A stretch of DNA of 64,000 bases. It comes from Clostridia bacterium (GTDB taxonomy: Bacteria; Bacillota; Clostridia; Oscillospirales; Acutalibacteraceae). The stretch spans positions 226,031 through 290,030 of the forward strand of contig JAFQJH010000004.1 in NCBI GenBank assembly GCA_017415025.1, in the 5' to 3' direction. The position numbers and the translations under genes were made by a program. Positions 16,561 to 24,909 of the stretch are shown here, piece by piece. The notes under the pieces were generated by a model that searched no databases, was not told the origin of the DNA, and was given only the letters and a program-made list of their open reading frames with translations. Positions within the stretch are counted from its first letter, which is position 1; each line of letters begins with the position of its first letter.

Positions 16561-17502
16561 ATGTGTACCGCTATCAGCTTTAAAACAAAAGACCACTATT
16601 TCGGCAGAACGCTCGACCTTGATTATCACTATAACGAAAGTGTTGTTATAACCCCAAGGAATTACCCTTTCAGCTTCCGTAACGGAAGAGAAATTAAAAA
16701 TCACCTTGCGATAATCGGAATTGCAACGGTAATTGATGATTATCCGCTTTATTATGAGGCGACTAACGAAAAGGGGTTAAGTATTGCAGGGCTCAATTTT
16801 CCGCATAATGCGCACTACTTTCCCGTTTCCGATAATAAAGAAAACCTTGCACCGTTTGAGCTTATTCCGTGGATGCTCGGTCAGTTTACAAGTGTTGACG
16901 AGGTAAAGGAAAATCTTAACAAAATCAACATTGCAGACATCAATTTTAATAAAAGCTTCAAAAACTCTCCCCTGCATTGGATTGTTGCCGACAGAGATAA
17001 AAGCATCACGGTTGAGTGTGTGGAAGAAGGTTTGAAAATCTACGACAACCCGTTGGGCGTACTGACAAACAATCCGCCGTTTGACTTGCAGTTAAAAATT
17101 TATGAAAGCACAATCGGCACGCTCGGCAAAGAAGAGTCTGACCCGAAAATAAATTCAAAGGGGCTTGATGCGTTCGGTCTGCCGGGTGATTTATCCTCGC
17201 CGTCGCGTTTTGCAAAAGTGGCTTTCGCAAAAGAAAAATCTGTCTGCTGTGAGACGGAGGAGGAAAGCGTTACGCAGTTTTTTCATATTCTCGGCACGGT
17301 CAACACTCCGAGAGGCTTTATAAAAGACGATTATATGACGGTTTATACCTCCTGCTGTAACACGGACAAGGGAATTTATTATTACACCACCTACGGCAAT
17401 TCGCAGATAAGTGCGGTTGATATGAATAAAGAGAGTCTTGATTCTGATAATCTCATATCCTACCCTCTTGTGACAGAACAGCAGATTAACAGGATGAATT
17501 AA
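16561..17502 (+). CDS. bsh: Bile salt hydrolase (choloylglycine hydrolase)
   Basis: Ntn-fold hydrolase of 313 residues that splits glycine- or taurine-conjugated bile acids. The protein starts Met-Cys-Thr-Ala, so Cys2 is exposed as the N-terminal nucleophile. The other family residues are all found: Arg16, Asp19, Asn79 (AGLNFP), Asn170 (VLTNNP) and Arg216 (SPSRF). FFHILGTVNTPRG and YYYTTYGNSQI are typical BSH segments, closer to BSH than to penicillin V acylase. The ATG at 16561 is chosen because AAGGAG is correctly spaced; an upstream in-frame ATG would bury Cys2 and lies in the terminator. No signal peptide, so cytoplasmic. Convergent with an M20 peptidase. Confidence 0.93.
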   Translation: MCTAISFKTKDHYFGRTLDLDYHYNESVVITPRNYPFSFRNGREIKNHLAIIGIATVIDDYPLYYEATNEKGLSIAGLNFPHNAHYFPVSDNKENLAPFELIPWMLGQFTSVDEVKENLNKINIADINFNKSFKNSPLHWIVADRDKSITVECVEEGLKIYDNPLGVLTNNPPFDLQLKIYESTIGTLGKEESDPKINSKGLDAFGLPGDLSSPSRFAKVAFAKEKSVCCETEEESVTQFFHILGTVNTPRGFIKDDYMTVYTSCCNTDKGIYYYTTYGNSQISAVDMNKESLDSDNLISYPLVTEQQINRMN

Positions 17503-17503
17503 G

Positions 17504-17534
17504 AAAGCAAGGTAGCAGTTAGCTACCTTGCTTT
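17504..17534. terminator. Bidirectional terminator
   Basis: Thirteen-base-pair perfect stem AAAGCAAGGTAGC/GCTACCTTGCTTT with a 5-base loop between the convergent bsh and M20 peptidase genes. Confidence 0.8.
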
Positions 17535-17538
17535 AATT

Positions 17539-19008
17539 TTATTCCTTATCAGAAACCTTAATAATATATTCTCTGAAGAATACAACAGCCTCTTTAAGCG
17601 AGCTTACGGGAATACGCTCGTTTGTTGCGTGAGTTGTAAAGAAAAGTGAAAGCGGAACGTTGAACGGAGCAAAACGAAGAATGTTATCGCAGATTTCGCC
17701 GTAACGGTAAGCGTCCGTACCGCCCATTACAAGGTAAGGTGCAACCGCAACTCCCTCGGGGTGGATGCTGTTTTCAACGCTCTCAATTGCCTTGAACGCT
17801 CTCGATGAGGTTGAAGAGAACGGTGTCGCTTCCTTGCCGTTGAAGTATTCGATGTCGATATCCTTGTATCTGATGTTCTTACGCACGTGCTTTTCAACAT
17901 CAGCAAGGCTGTCGCCAGGAAGCGGACGGAAATTGACCGTAATGCTCGGTCTCTGCGGAAGAACGTTTGCCGCGGGACTTCCCTCGCACATTGAAACGCT
18001 TGTAATTGTTCTTACCATACTTGCTCCCTGCGGAATTGTCTTGAGAATAAACTTGAGCAGGGGCTTAAAAATCGGATAATTGCAGATAAGAATTTTACCA
18101 AGGTATGTTGCTCTGCCGCCGACAGCGTGGATAAGCTCGTCAAGGAATGGGAGCCAATGCGACTTGAACTGATTTTTTTCAAGGTCGCGCACCGCATTTG
18201 CAAGCTTCCACATACCGCTGTGCTTGGGTGCGGCTGATGTGTGGCCGCCCTTATCGTGCAGGGTTATTTTCATATCAACATAGCCCTTTTCTGCTGTTCC
18301 GACAGCGGCAAGGCGTGTGTTGATGACTCCCGGTAAATTAAGGTCAATGAGCGCACTGCCCTCGTCAAGAACGCTGTCAAGACGCACTCCGCGCTCCTTG
18401 AGAGTTTTTACAATTGTGCCTGCACCCGTATAAACTGTCGAAACAGTCTCTTCATTATGACCGAAGCAAAGGTAAACGTCGCGTTCGGGCTGAAAACCCT
18501 CTGCCATAAGAGACTCGACAGCCTCCATAACGCAGATAAGGTGGTTTTTCATATCGAGCGCACCGCGTCCCCATATAAATTCACCGTCGTTGTGACCGCT
18601 GAAGGCATCGTATTTCCAATCCTTCTCGGTGCCCTCGGAAACGGGAACAACGTCCTGATGCGCAAGCATTGCCATCGGCTCAAGGTCAGGATTCTTACCC
18701 TTCCAAAGATAGAGAAGGCTCGCCTTGTCGATAATCTCCTTTGTTGTATTCTTTGCAACAAGCGGATAGGTTTCGTCAAGGTACTTGTGGAAATTGTAGA
18801 ACTCATCCCAATCAACACCCTCATCGCGAACCTTTGAAATTGTCTTGAACTTGATTGCATCGGAAAGATGCTCCGCGACCTTTTTCTCGTCAATCTTTGC
18901 ATCTCTGATATTGATTTTTTCAATCTTTTTCGGTTTAAAGAACGCCGCTCTGATAAGTGTGACAATCACAAAAAGAGCCAGAACTGCCAACAAAATTTTC
19001 CACCACAT
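17539..19008 (-). CDS. Membrane-anchored M20 family metallopeptidase (PM20D1/CPS1-like)
   Basis: Zinc aminoacylase/carboxypeptidase-like protein of 489 residues. One N-terminal hydrophobic helix (about 3-24) suggests membrane anchoring. Di-zinc motifs in order are AHQDVVPV (His), WGRGALDMKN (bridging Asp), GHNEETVS (catalytic Glu and metal Glu, with Asn where relatives often have Asp) and TTHATNER (final His). The overall layout resembles the eukaryotic PM20D1/CPS1 branch, whose members hydrolyse N-acyl amino acids or dipeptides. The adjacent convergent gene is a bile salt hydrolase, another enzyme of acyl-amino-acid amides, but they are not cotranscribed. Substrate is inferred only. Confidence 0.85.
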   Translation of the reverse strand: MWWKILLAVLALFVIVTLIRAAFFKPKKIEKINIRDAKIDEKKVAEHLSDAIKFKTISKVRDEGVDWDEFYNFHKYLDETYPLVAKNTTKEIIDKASLLYLWKGKNPDLEPMAMLAHQDVVPVSEGTEKDWKYDAFSGHNDGEFIWGRGALDMKNHLICVMEAVESLMAEGFQPERDVYLCFGHNEETVSTVYTGAGTIVKTLKERGVRLDSVLDEGSALIDLNLPGVINTRLAAVGTAEKGYVDMKITLHDKGGHTSAAPKHSGMWKLANAVRDLEKNQFKSHWLPFLDELIHAVGGRATYLGKILICNYPIFKPLLKFILKTIPQGASMVRTITSVSMCEGSPAANVLPQRPSITVNFRPLPGDSLADVEKHVRKNIRYKDIDIEYFNGKEATPFSSTSSRAFKAIESVENSIHPEGVAVAPYLVMGGTDAYRYGEICDNILRFAPFNVPLSLFFTTHATNERIPVSSLKEAVVFFREYIIKVSDKE

Positions 19009-19028
19009 AATGTTTTTATTCCCCTTTG

Positions 19029-22000
19029 TTACATTGTAAAAAAGCTCATTTGTGTGCTTTCGGGTAAGCCCTCGAGCGCACCGCAGGCGGCAAGCGTTTC
19101 CATAACGGATTTACTGATACCTGCTCTCTGCTGCAGGTCCTCGCGCGACATATATTCGCCATTGCCGTCATCGCGCGCATTCATCAGCGCAACAGCCGCG
19201 GATTCGCCCGTACCTGCCATTGAAGAGAACGGAAGTCGGATTTTGCCGTCCTCGATTTTATAAATTTTTGCGTGCGACTTATAAAGGTCAACGGGAAGGA
19301 ACCCAACGCCGCGCGCCATCATCTCGTTGACAACCTGCATTGAGGTAAAGATACCCTCTTCCTTTGCAGTTGCTTCGTGATTCTGCATTTTCGCCTTTAT
19401 CTGCCGCATACATTCCTTAACGGCTTCTCTGCCCTTCATAATCGCCACCGTGTCAAGGTCTTCACCGCGGACGGACATATAAGTCGCGTAATATTCAATC
19501 GGGTGATAAACCTTGTACCACGCAAGTCGCATTGCCGCAATAACGTAAGCGGCGGCGTGAGCCTTCGGGAACATATACTTGATTTTCATACAAGAGTCAA
19601 TGTACCACTGCGGAACATCGTGGTCACGCATCGCCTGCATATGCTCCTCCGTCAGGAGCTTTGTCGCGTTACCCTTACGCACGATTTCCATAATTTTGAA
19701 CGCCATATCGGGCTCAAGTCCCTTGTGCATAAGGTAAACCATAATATTGTCTCGTGTTCCGATAACTTCGGCAATGGTACACGTTCCGTTTTTGATAAGC
19801 TCCTGCGCATTGCCGAGCCAAACGTCCGTGCCGTGTGAAAGTCCCGAAATCTGAAGCATTTCGGAGAAGTTCTTCGGCTTTGCTTCCATAAGCATCTGGC
19901 GGACAAACGGTGTTCCGAGCTCGGGAAGTGAAAGTGTTCCCGTCTCGCAGTCGATATCCTCCGCCGTTACGCCGAGAGGCTCGGGAGTAGTGAACAGCTT
20001 GTATAGCTCGGGGTCACAGACGTCCGCATCAAAAACCTTGATACCCGTGGAGTCCTCAAGGTGCTTATAAAGCGTGGGAACATCGTGGCCGAGATTATCG
20101 AGCTTGAGAATTGTATCGTGAAGCGAATGGAAATCAAAGTGAGTTGTGCGCAAGCCGCCGCTGACATCGTCCGCAGGATGCTGAATGGGTGTGAAGTCCT
20201 CCGCATCGTTGATTGCGGGCACAACAACCATTCCGCCGGGGTGCTGACCGGTCGTTCTCTTAACGCCGACACAGCCCTTTGTGAGTCTGTCCTCTTCAGC
20301 CTTACTTATGGAAACGCCCTTGATTTCTGCCCATTTTTTTACAAAGCCGTAGGCGGTCTTATCGGCAACCGTACCGATTGTACCTGCCTTGAAGGTATGG
20401 TCAACGCCGAACAGCTCTTCCGTATATCGGTGGGCATAGAACTGATATTCACCGCTGAAGTTAAGGTCGATATCGGGCTGTTTGTCGCCCTTGAAGCCGA
20501 GGAAGGTTTCAAACGGGATGTCGTGGCCGTCACGGTGCATCGGAACTCCGCAATTAGGACAATCCTTCGGCGGCATATCAAAGCCCGAGCCGACGGAGCC
20601 ATCCTCGAAAAATTCGCTGTGCTTGCACTGTCTGCAAACGTAGTGCGGAGGCAAGGGATTAACCTCGGAAATACCTGCCGCGTGAGCAACGAAGGATGAG
20701 CCGACAGAGCCTCGCGAGCCGACGTAATAGCCGTGCTCCTCGGAGTTCTGAACGAGCTTTTGCGCAATCATATAAAGCACACCGAAGCCGTTGGAAATGA
20801 TTGATTTGAGTTCCTTGTCAAGTCTCTTTGCAACGTTTTCGGGAACGGGATCGCCGTAGTCGCGCTTCGTTCTTTCCCAACAGATTCTGGTCAGATCCTC
20901 GTCCGCACCCTCAAGGCTCGGCGGGAAAGTACCGCGCGGGAACGGAGTCATTCCGCTTTCGCACATATCGGCAATTTTATTTGTATTTGTAATAACGATT
21001 TCTCTTGCAGTTTCCTCACCGAGGTAAGAGAACTCCTCGAGCATATCGTCAGTTGTCCGAAGATAAAGCGGTGCCTGCTGTGCCGCATCCTTAAAGCCCA
21101 TTGTGGTCATAAGGATTTCGCGGTAAATTGCATCACCCTTTTTCATAAAGTGAACGTCACCCGTTGCAACAACAAGCTTATTTAATCTGTCCGCAATACC
21201 GATAAGGCGGCGGTTATGATTCTGCAAATCGTAGGTTGAGTTGACGTCGGAATATTTTTCATCGTCCGAACGCACCATAAAGTAGTTGTTGCCCGTCGGC
21301 TGAACCTCGATATAATCGTAAAAGGACGCAATCCTTGTCAGCTCTTCATCATTTTTGCCGTCCATCATCGCGCGATAAAGCTCGCCCGCCTCGCACGCAC
21401 TGCCGACGATAAGACCCTCGCGAAGCTGCATCAGTCTGTGGCGCGGAATACGCGGACGCTTTTTGAAGAATTTAAGATTGGATTCCGTGATAAGCTTATA
21501 AAGATTTTTAAGTCCCTGTGTGTTTTTAACAAGAAGTATGATGTGGTAAGTGCCCTTGACCTCCTTGACGTCGTTCATATATCCCGTCGGGATTTCGTCG
21601 CCGTCCTTGAAGCCGTAGTTGTCATAAAAAGCATCGTCATCAACAAGGTAGCCCTCCATACCGTAGATTACCTTGATGCCGAGCTTTGCGGCGGTGTTGC
21701 ACGCCTCGGGGAAGGACTGAACACAGCCGTGGTCGGTGATTGCAATCGCCTTGTGCCCCCACTTTGCCGCACGGGTTACAAGATCCTTTGCGCTCGCCAT
21801 ACCGTCCATAGCGGACATATTTGTATGAAGATGAAGTTCAACTCGCTTTTCGTCAGCGGTGTCCTTCTCTTCGATTTGTTCAATTTGTGTGATTGCGCGG
21901 GCGGTAATGATATATGCATGCTGATAGGTATCCATACTGATAGCACCGCGCACAAGAACCGTCAGACCCTCCTTGAGAGAGCCGACGATATCGCCGCACT

Positions 22001-22844
22001 TTTTCTTTTCGCCGAAGACCTTGACTATGTAAGACGAGGTGTAGTCCGTCAGGCTGAAATTGATGATGCTGTATTTTCCGTCGCGCGATTCGCGTACGTC
22101 AACAGAGAAAATGTCGCCCCAGATTGTAACCTCGCCGTCCTCGGGCATACATTCGGCAATCGGCTTCGGCTTATTTTTGATAACCGTGCCGTAGAGTGCC
22201 TTTGCATTTGAAAGAGAAATCGGCAAATCCTCAAAGGTCTGCTCCACGGGATTTTTCGGAGCGGGCTCACCTGCCGACGGCTTGACAACAACCTTTTTCG
22301 GCTGAGCCTCCATAAGCTTTTTGTTCTCTTTTTGCTGGAATTCCTTTAGCTTTTCAACATCGTCCTGCTCGGAAGCACCGCTGATAAACTCAACCTTTAC
22401 AAGACGCTCAAAACGTCTGTCGAGGGTGTCGCGGATGAAATTTTCACAGCCGAGATTGATAAGAGTGTCCTTGCCGTTCTGCGCAAGACGGATAGTCAAT
22501 TTATCGTTATCAAAATTGTATTCCGCACCGTCGAGAATGGACTTTGCGGCAGGAAAATTTTCACAGATTTCTTTCACGAAAACCGTGATGTAATTCATAT
22601 CGAGGCTTTCGGACGGGAAACGGAAATCCATTTTAATATCGCGCAGATTCATCACGCGCTTGAGCTCGTCCTTTGCTCTTTTTATAACGGAAGTGTCCAC
22701 AGGTGCGCCAAAGCTGACGGACATTCTGACAGTACGGTCAGAGAGTGCCGCCTCAATACTTTCAACAGTTGCGCCGCCGAAATAAGCCAATATGCTGTTG
22801 TCAAGATAACTGCCGAAGAGGCTTAAAAAGCTTGCTGATTTCAC
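19029..22844 (-). CDS. polC: DNA polymerase III alpha subunit, PolC type, without the exonuclease domain
   Basis: Replicative polymerase of 1271 residues. Domain order: N-terminal domain, OB fold (VTIWGDIFSVDVRES, about 235-315), PHP part 1 with H338-L-H340, PHP part 2, the zinc-finger CRQCKHS...CPNCG, then palm PDIDLNFSGEY with Asp791 and Asp793, fingers (QHPGGMVVVP, SGLSHGTDVWLGNAQ), and C-terminal QMSFF, a clamp-binding motif. B. subtilis PolC has about 1437 residues with a DEDD 3'-5' exonuclease inserted within PHP. Here GYLVDD (398-403) is followed by the next PHP block, TYHIILLVKN (His434), after about 30 residues. No exonuclease motif is present, and the size difference (about 166) fits a precise loss. 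PHP metal residues look intact, so proofreading could be elsewhere or in PHP. Confidence 0.93.
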   Translation of the reverse strand: MKSASFLSLFGSYLDNSILAYFGGATVESIEAALSDRTVRMSVSFGAPVDTSVIKRAKDELKRVMNLRDIKMDFRFPSESLDMNYITVFVKEICENFPAAKSILDGAEYNFDNDKLTIRLAQNGKDTLINLGCENFIRDTLDRRFERLVKVEFISGASEQDDVEKLKEFQQKENKKLMEAQPKKVVVKPSAGEPAPKNPVEQTFEDLPISLSNAKALYGTVIKNKPKPIAECMPEDGEVTIWGDIFSVDVRESRDGKYSIINFSLTDYTSSYIVKVFGEKKKCGDIVGSLKEGLTVLVRGAISMDTYQHAYIITARAITQIEQIEEKDTADEKRVELHLHTNMSAMDGMASAKDLVTRAAKWGHKAIAITDHGCVQSFPEACNTAAKLGIKVIYGMEGYLVDDDAFYDNYGFKDGDEIPTGYMNDVKEVKGTYHIILLVKNTQGLKNLYKLITESNLKFFKKRPRIPRHRLMQLREGLIVGSACEAGELYRAMMDGKNDEELTRIASFYDYIEVQPTGNNYFMVRSDDEKYSDVNSTYDLQNHNRRLIGIADRLNKLVVATGDVHFMKKGDAIYREILMTTMGFKDAAQQAPLYLRTTDDMLEEFSYLGEETAREIVITNTNKIADMCESGMTPFPRGTFPPSLEGADEDLTRICWERTKRDYGDPVPENVAKRLDKELKSIISNGFGVLYMIAQKLVQNSEEHGYYVGSRGSVGSSFVAHAAGISEVNPLPPHYVCRQCKHSEFFEDGSVGSGFDMPPKDCPNCGVPMHRDGHDIPFETFLGFKGDKQPDIDLNFSGEYQFYAHRYTEELFGVDHTFKAGTIGTVADKTAYGFVKKWAEIKGVSISKAEEDRLTKGCVGVKRTTGQHPGGMVVVPAINDAEDFTPIQHPADDVSGGLRTTHFDFHSLHDTILKLDNLGHDVPTLYKHLEDSTGIKVFDADVCDPELYKLFTTPEPLGVTAEDIDCETGTLSLPELGTPFVRQMLMEAKPKNFSEMLQISGLSHGTDVWLGNAQELIKNGTCTIAEVIGTRDNIMVYLMHKGLEPDMAFKIMEIVRKGNATKLLTEEHMQAMRDHDVPQWYIDSCMKIKYMFPKAHAAAYVIAAMRLAWYKVYHPIEYYATYMSVRGEDLDTVAIMKGREAVKECMRQIKAKMQNHEATAKEEGIFTSMQVVNEMMARGVGFLPVDLYKSHAKIYKIEDGKIRLPFSSMAGTGESAAVALMNARDDGNGEYMSREDLQQRAGISKSVMETLAACGALEGLPESTQMSFFTM

Positions 22845-22864
22845 GTGTTCACTTCCTGATCAAG

Positions 22865-22912
22865 AATCCCTCCACCGCTGTCGCGGTCCCCCTCCCTTTA
22901 GGCAAGGGAGGC
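22865..22912. repeat. Double-hairpin intergenic repeat
   Basis: Two adjacent perfect hairpins fill the gap between ispG and polC: ACCGC-tgtc-GCGGT (22874-22887) and CCTCCCTT-taggc-AAGGGAGG (22891-22911). This C/G-rich pattern differs strongly from the other intergenic sequences and resembles dispersed repeats that I recall from gut Clostridia genomes. It could also weaken read-through from polC into ispG. Confidence 0.6.
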
Positions 22913-22921
22913 AAAGAGGTT

Positions 22922-23971
22922 TTATAATTTTTCAATTTCTGCCAATAATTCCTTGACGATGTCCTTTTCGTCAATTTTTCTTAAAATCTCGCCCTTTTTA
23001 AAGAGCATTGCACAGCCGTCACCGCCTGCGATACCGATATCTGCCTCGCGTGCTTCACCCGGGCCGTTGACAACACAGCCCATAACGGCAACCTTGATTT
23101 TCTTTGTGCAGTCGCGAAGAGCGTTTTCAACCTCGTTTGCAACGCTGATGAGGTCAATTTTTGTTCTGCCGCAGGTCGGGCAGGAAACAATCTGAACGCT
23201 GTCGGATTTAAGTCCGAGTGCCTTGAGAATATCGTGACCTGCATAGACTTCATTCACGGGGTCATCCGTTAATGAAACGCGGATTGTGTCACCGATACCG
23301 TGCATAAGCAGGCTTCCGATACCTGCGCTAGACTTGATAAGTCCCATTCGTGCAGTACCTGCCTCGGTAACGCCGAGGTGCAAGGGGTAGTCACATTTTT
23401 CGGCTACTGTTTCGTAAGCCTTAATCATATTTTCAACGTTTGACGATTTGATTGAAATTACGATATCGTCAAAATCAAATTTTTCAAGTAAAGAAGCGTG
23501 GTACATCGCGCTTGCCGCCATTGCCTCGGGAGTGGGGCCGCCGTACTTTGCAAGAATTTCCTTTTCAACCGAGCCCGAATTGACACCGATACGGATAGGA
23601 ATATTCTTCGCCTTACAAGCATCAACAACAGCCTTAACTCTGTCGTCCGAGCCGATGTTGCCGGGATTTATACGCACCTTGTCAACACCTGCCGCAACAG
23701 ATTCGATTGCAAGGCGGTAGTCAAAATGAATGTCGGCTACAATGGGAGCCTTGACAGCCTCTTTCAAAGCGGGGATAAGACCGACTGCATCCATATCGGG
23801 AATCGCTCCGCGGATAACCTGACAGCCTGCTTTTTCAAGCTCGGCCGCCTGCTTTACGCTCGCTTCAAAATCGTGGGCAGGCTTATTGAGCATCGACTGC
23901 ACACTGACGGGTGCATCACCGCCGATAAAAATATTGCCGACCTTAACCTTTTTAGTCATTCTGCGTTCCAT
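22922..23971 (-). CDS. ispG: 4-hydroxy-3-methylbut-2-enyl diphosphate synthase
   Basis: Penultimate step of the MEP isoprenoid pathway, using a 4Fe-4S cluster. Length from the chosen start is 350 residues. Signatures include VGGDAPVSVQSM-like FIGGDAPVSVQSMLNK at the N-terminus, RINPGNIG, and the cluster cysteines in SCPTCGRTK and MGCVVNGPGEA. The ATG at 23971 has AAGGAG 8 bases upstream. A longer in-frame extension would run deep into the upstream gene and is rejected. It overlaps the end of the inserted membrane-protein gene by 20 bases. dxr of the same pathway is 2 kb upstream in the same direction. Confidence 0.95.
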   Translation of the reverse strand: MERRMTKKVKVGNIFIGGDAPVSVQSMLNKPAHDFEASVKQAAELEKAGCQVIRGAIPDMDAVGLIPALKEAVKAPIVADIHFDYRLAIESVAAGVDKVRINPGNIGSDDRVKAVVDACKAKNIPIRIGVNSGSVEKEILAKYGGPTPEAMAASAMYHASLLEKFDFDDIVISIKSSNVENMIKAYETVAEKCDYPLHLGVTEAGTARMGLIKSSAGIGSLLMHGIGDTIRVSLTDDPVNEVYAGHDILKALGLKSDSVQIVSCPTCGRTKIDLISVANEVENALRDCTKKIKVAVMGCVVNGPGEAREADIGIAGGDGCAMLFKKGEILRKIDEKDIVKELLAEIEKL

Positions 23972-24884
23972 TGTCCTGCTCCTTCTCTTGAATTGTGTCA
24001 TATTCATACCATCTGCCACCGAGGGCACCCTCGCCCTGGCGGATTTTAACGTAATCGCCGATATCGTTTGCAAAATAGCTTTTTGGGCCAACCCGTAACT
24101 CAAACTTTCTTTCGGGATTTTGCCAATCTTCAATTATAAAATAATACAATGTCGAACGATGCCTACCGCCACGCTCTTCTTTCTTTTCAAATATAACACT
24201 TTCATAAGTATTCGGCTCTTTATAATCCCAAATATAATTTGCAGATCGTACAGAATAAAAAGAAAAAAGAACCAACAAAGCGACAATTAAAATTGTTTTA
24301 TCAGATTCAAATTTGCCAAATAAATGTGACAACAATAAACTCAATAAAAGAATAGCCGCTACTATAACAACAATTATCAGCATAATTGCTGATATATTTG
24401 AATCTGTGGGAGTAAAAATAAGTGCTAAAACAGTAAAAATCAAGCCTTTAATAGGTGTTTCACCGCTTAGATCATCTGACAAAGGGAAAAGGTCGTTTTT
24501 AATTATAAATCTGAAATAAGAAATAACATTAAGTATTACCAACGGTATCCACGCAAACTTCACTACCGAGAATATCGGAAAGAATACAAAAATTACTACC
24601 AGATAGTATATAAAAGTTTTCAGAATTTCAGACACTTGGTCGTCACTGGAGTTTTCCCTTTGAAGCCAACCGGAAACAATTTTATCTTTGAAAATCAAGG
24701 ATAAAAAATTTGTTCTCAAGCCACTGTTATCATAGCCGAAAACAAGAAAAATCAGAGGTATGAAAAAACTTAATTTTTCAGCTATGAAACCTAAATTTAA
24801 AAACTCACAAACACAATACGCAATTGCCGCTATTGCAAGAACGGCAATTGTAAAGGTAAATACATTTGCCTTTTTTGCTTTCAT
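23952..24884 (-). CDS. AT-rich multi-spanning membrane protein, function unknown
   Basis: Protein of 310 residues with about seven to eight hydrophobic segments in its first 230 residues, then a soluble C-terminal region of about 80 residues. That region has a beta-rich pattern (STLYYFIIEDWQNPERKFELRVG... DYVKIRQGEGALGGRWYEYDTI), similar in style to small OB-like or DUF7210-type tails, but no family is recognised. Base composition and codon use are visibly more AT-rich than in the flanking rseP and ispG genes, and the gene breaks the otherwise conserved dxr-rseP-ispG-polC order. It may have been acquired. Its 3' end overlaps ispG, so it has become integrated in the operon. Confidence 0.7.
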   Translation of the reverse strand: MKAKKANVFTFTIAVLAIAAIAYCVCEFLNLGFIAEKLSFFIPLIFLVFGYDNSGLRTNFLSLIFKDKIVSGWLQRENSSDDQVSEILKTFIYYLVVIFVFFPIFSVVKFAWIPLVILNVISYFRFIIKNDLFPLSDDLSGETPIKGLIFTVLALIFTPTDSNISAIMLIIVVIVAAILLLSLLLSHLFGKFESDKTILIVALLVLFSFYSVRSANYIWDYKEPNTYESVIFEKKEERGGRHRSTLYYFIIEDWQNPERKFELRVGPKSYFANDIGDYVKIRQGEGALGGRWYEYDTIQEKEQDNGTQND

Positions 24885-24909
24885 TTCTTATTTTCCTCTT
24901 TTCAAATCC

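Noticed and set aside
21438-22211. 257-codon plus-strand frame opposite polC
   Set aside because: Antisense shadow of the PolC N-terminal and PHP region; codon pattern follows the reverse strand.
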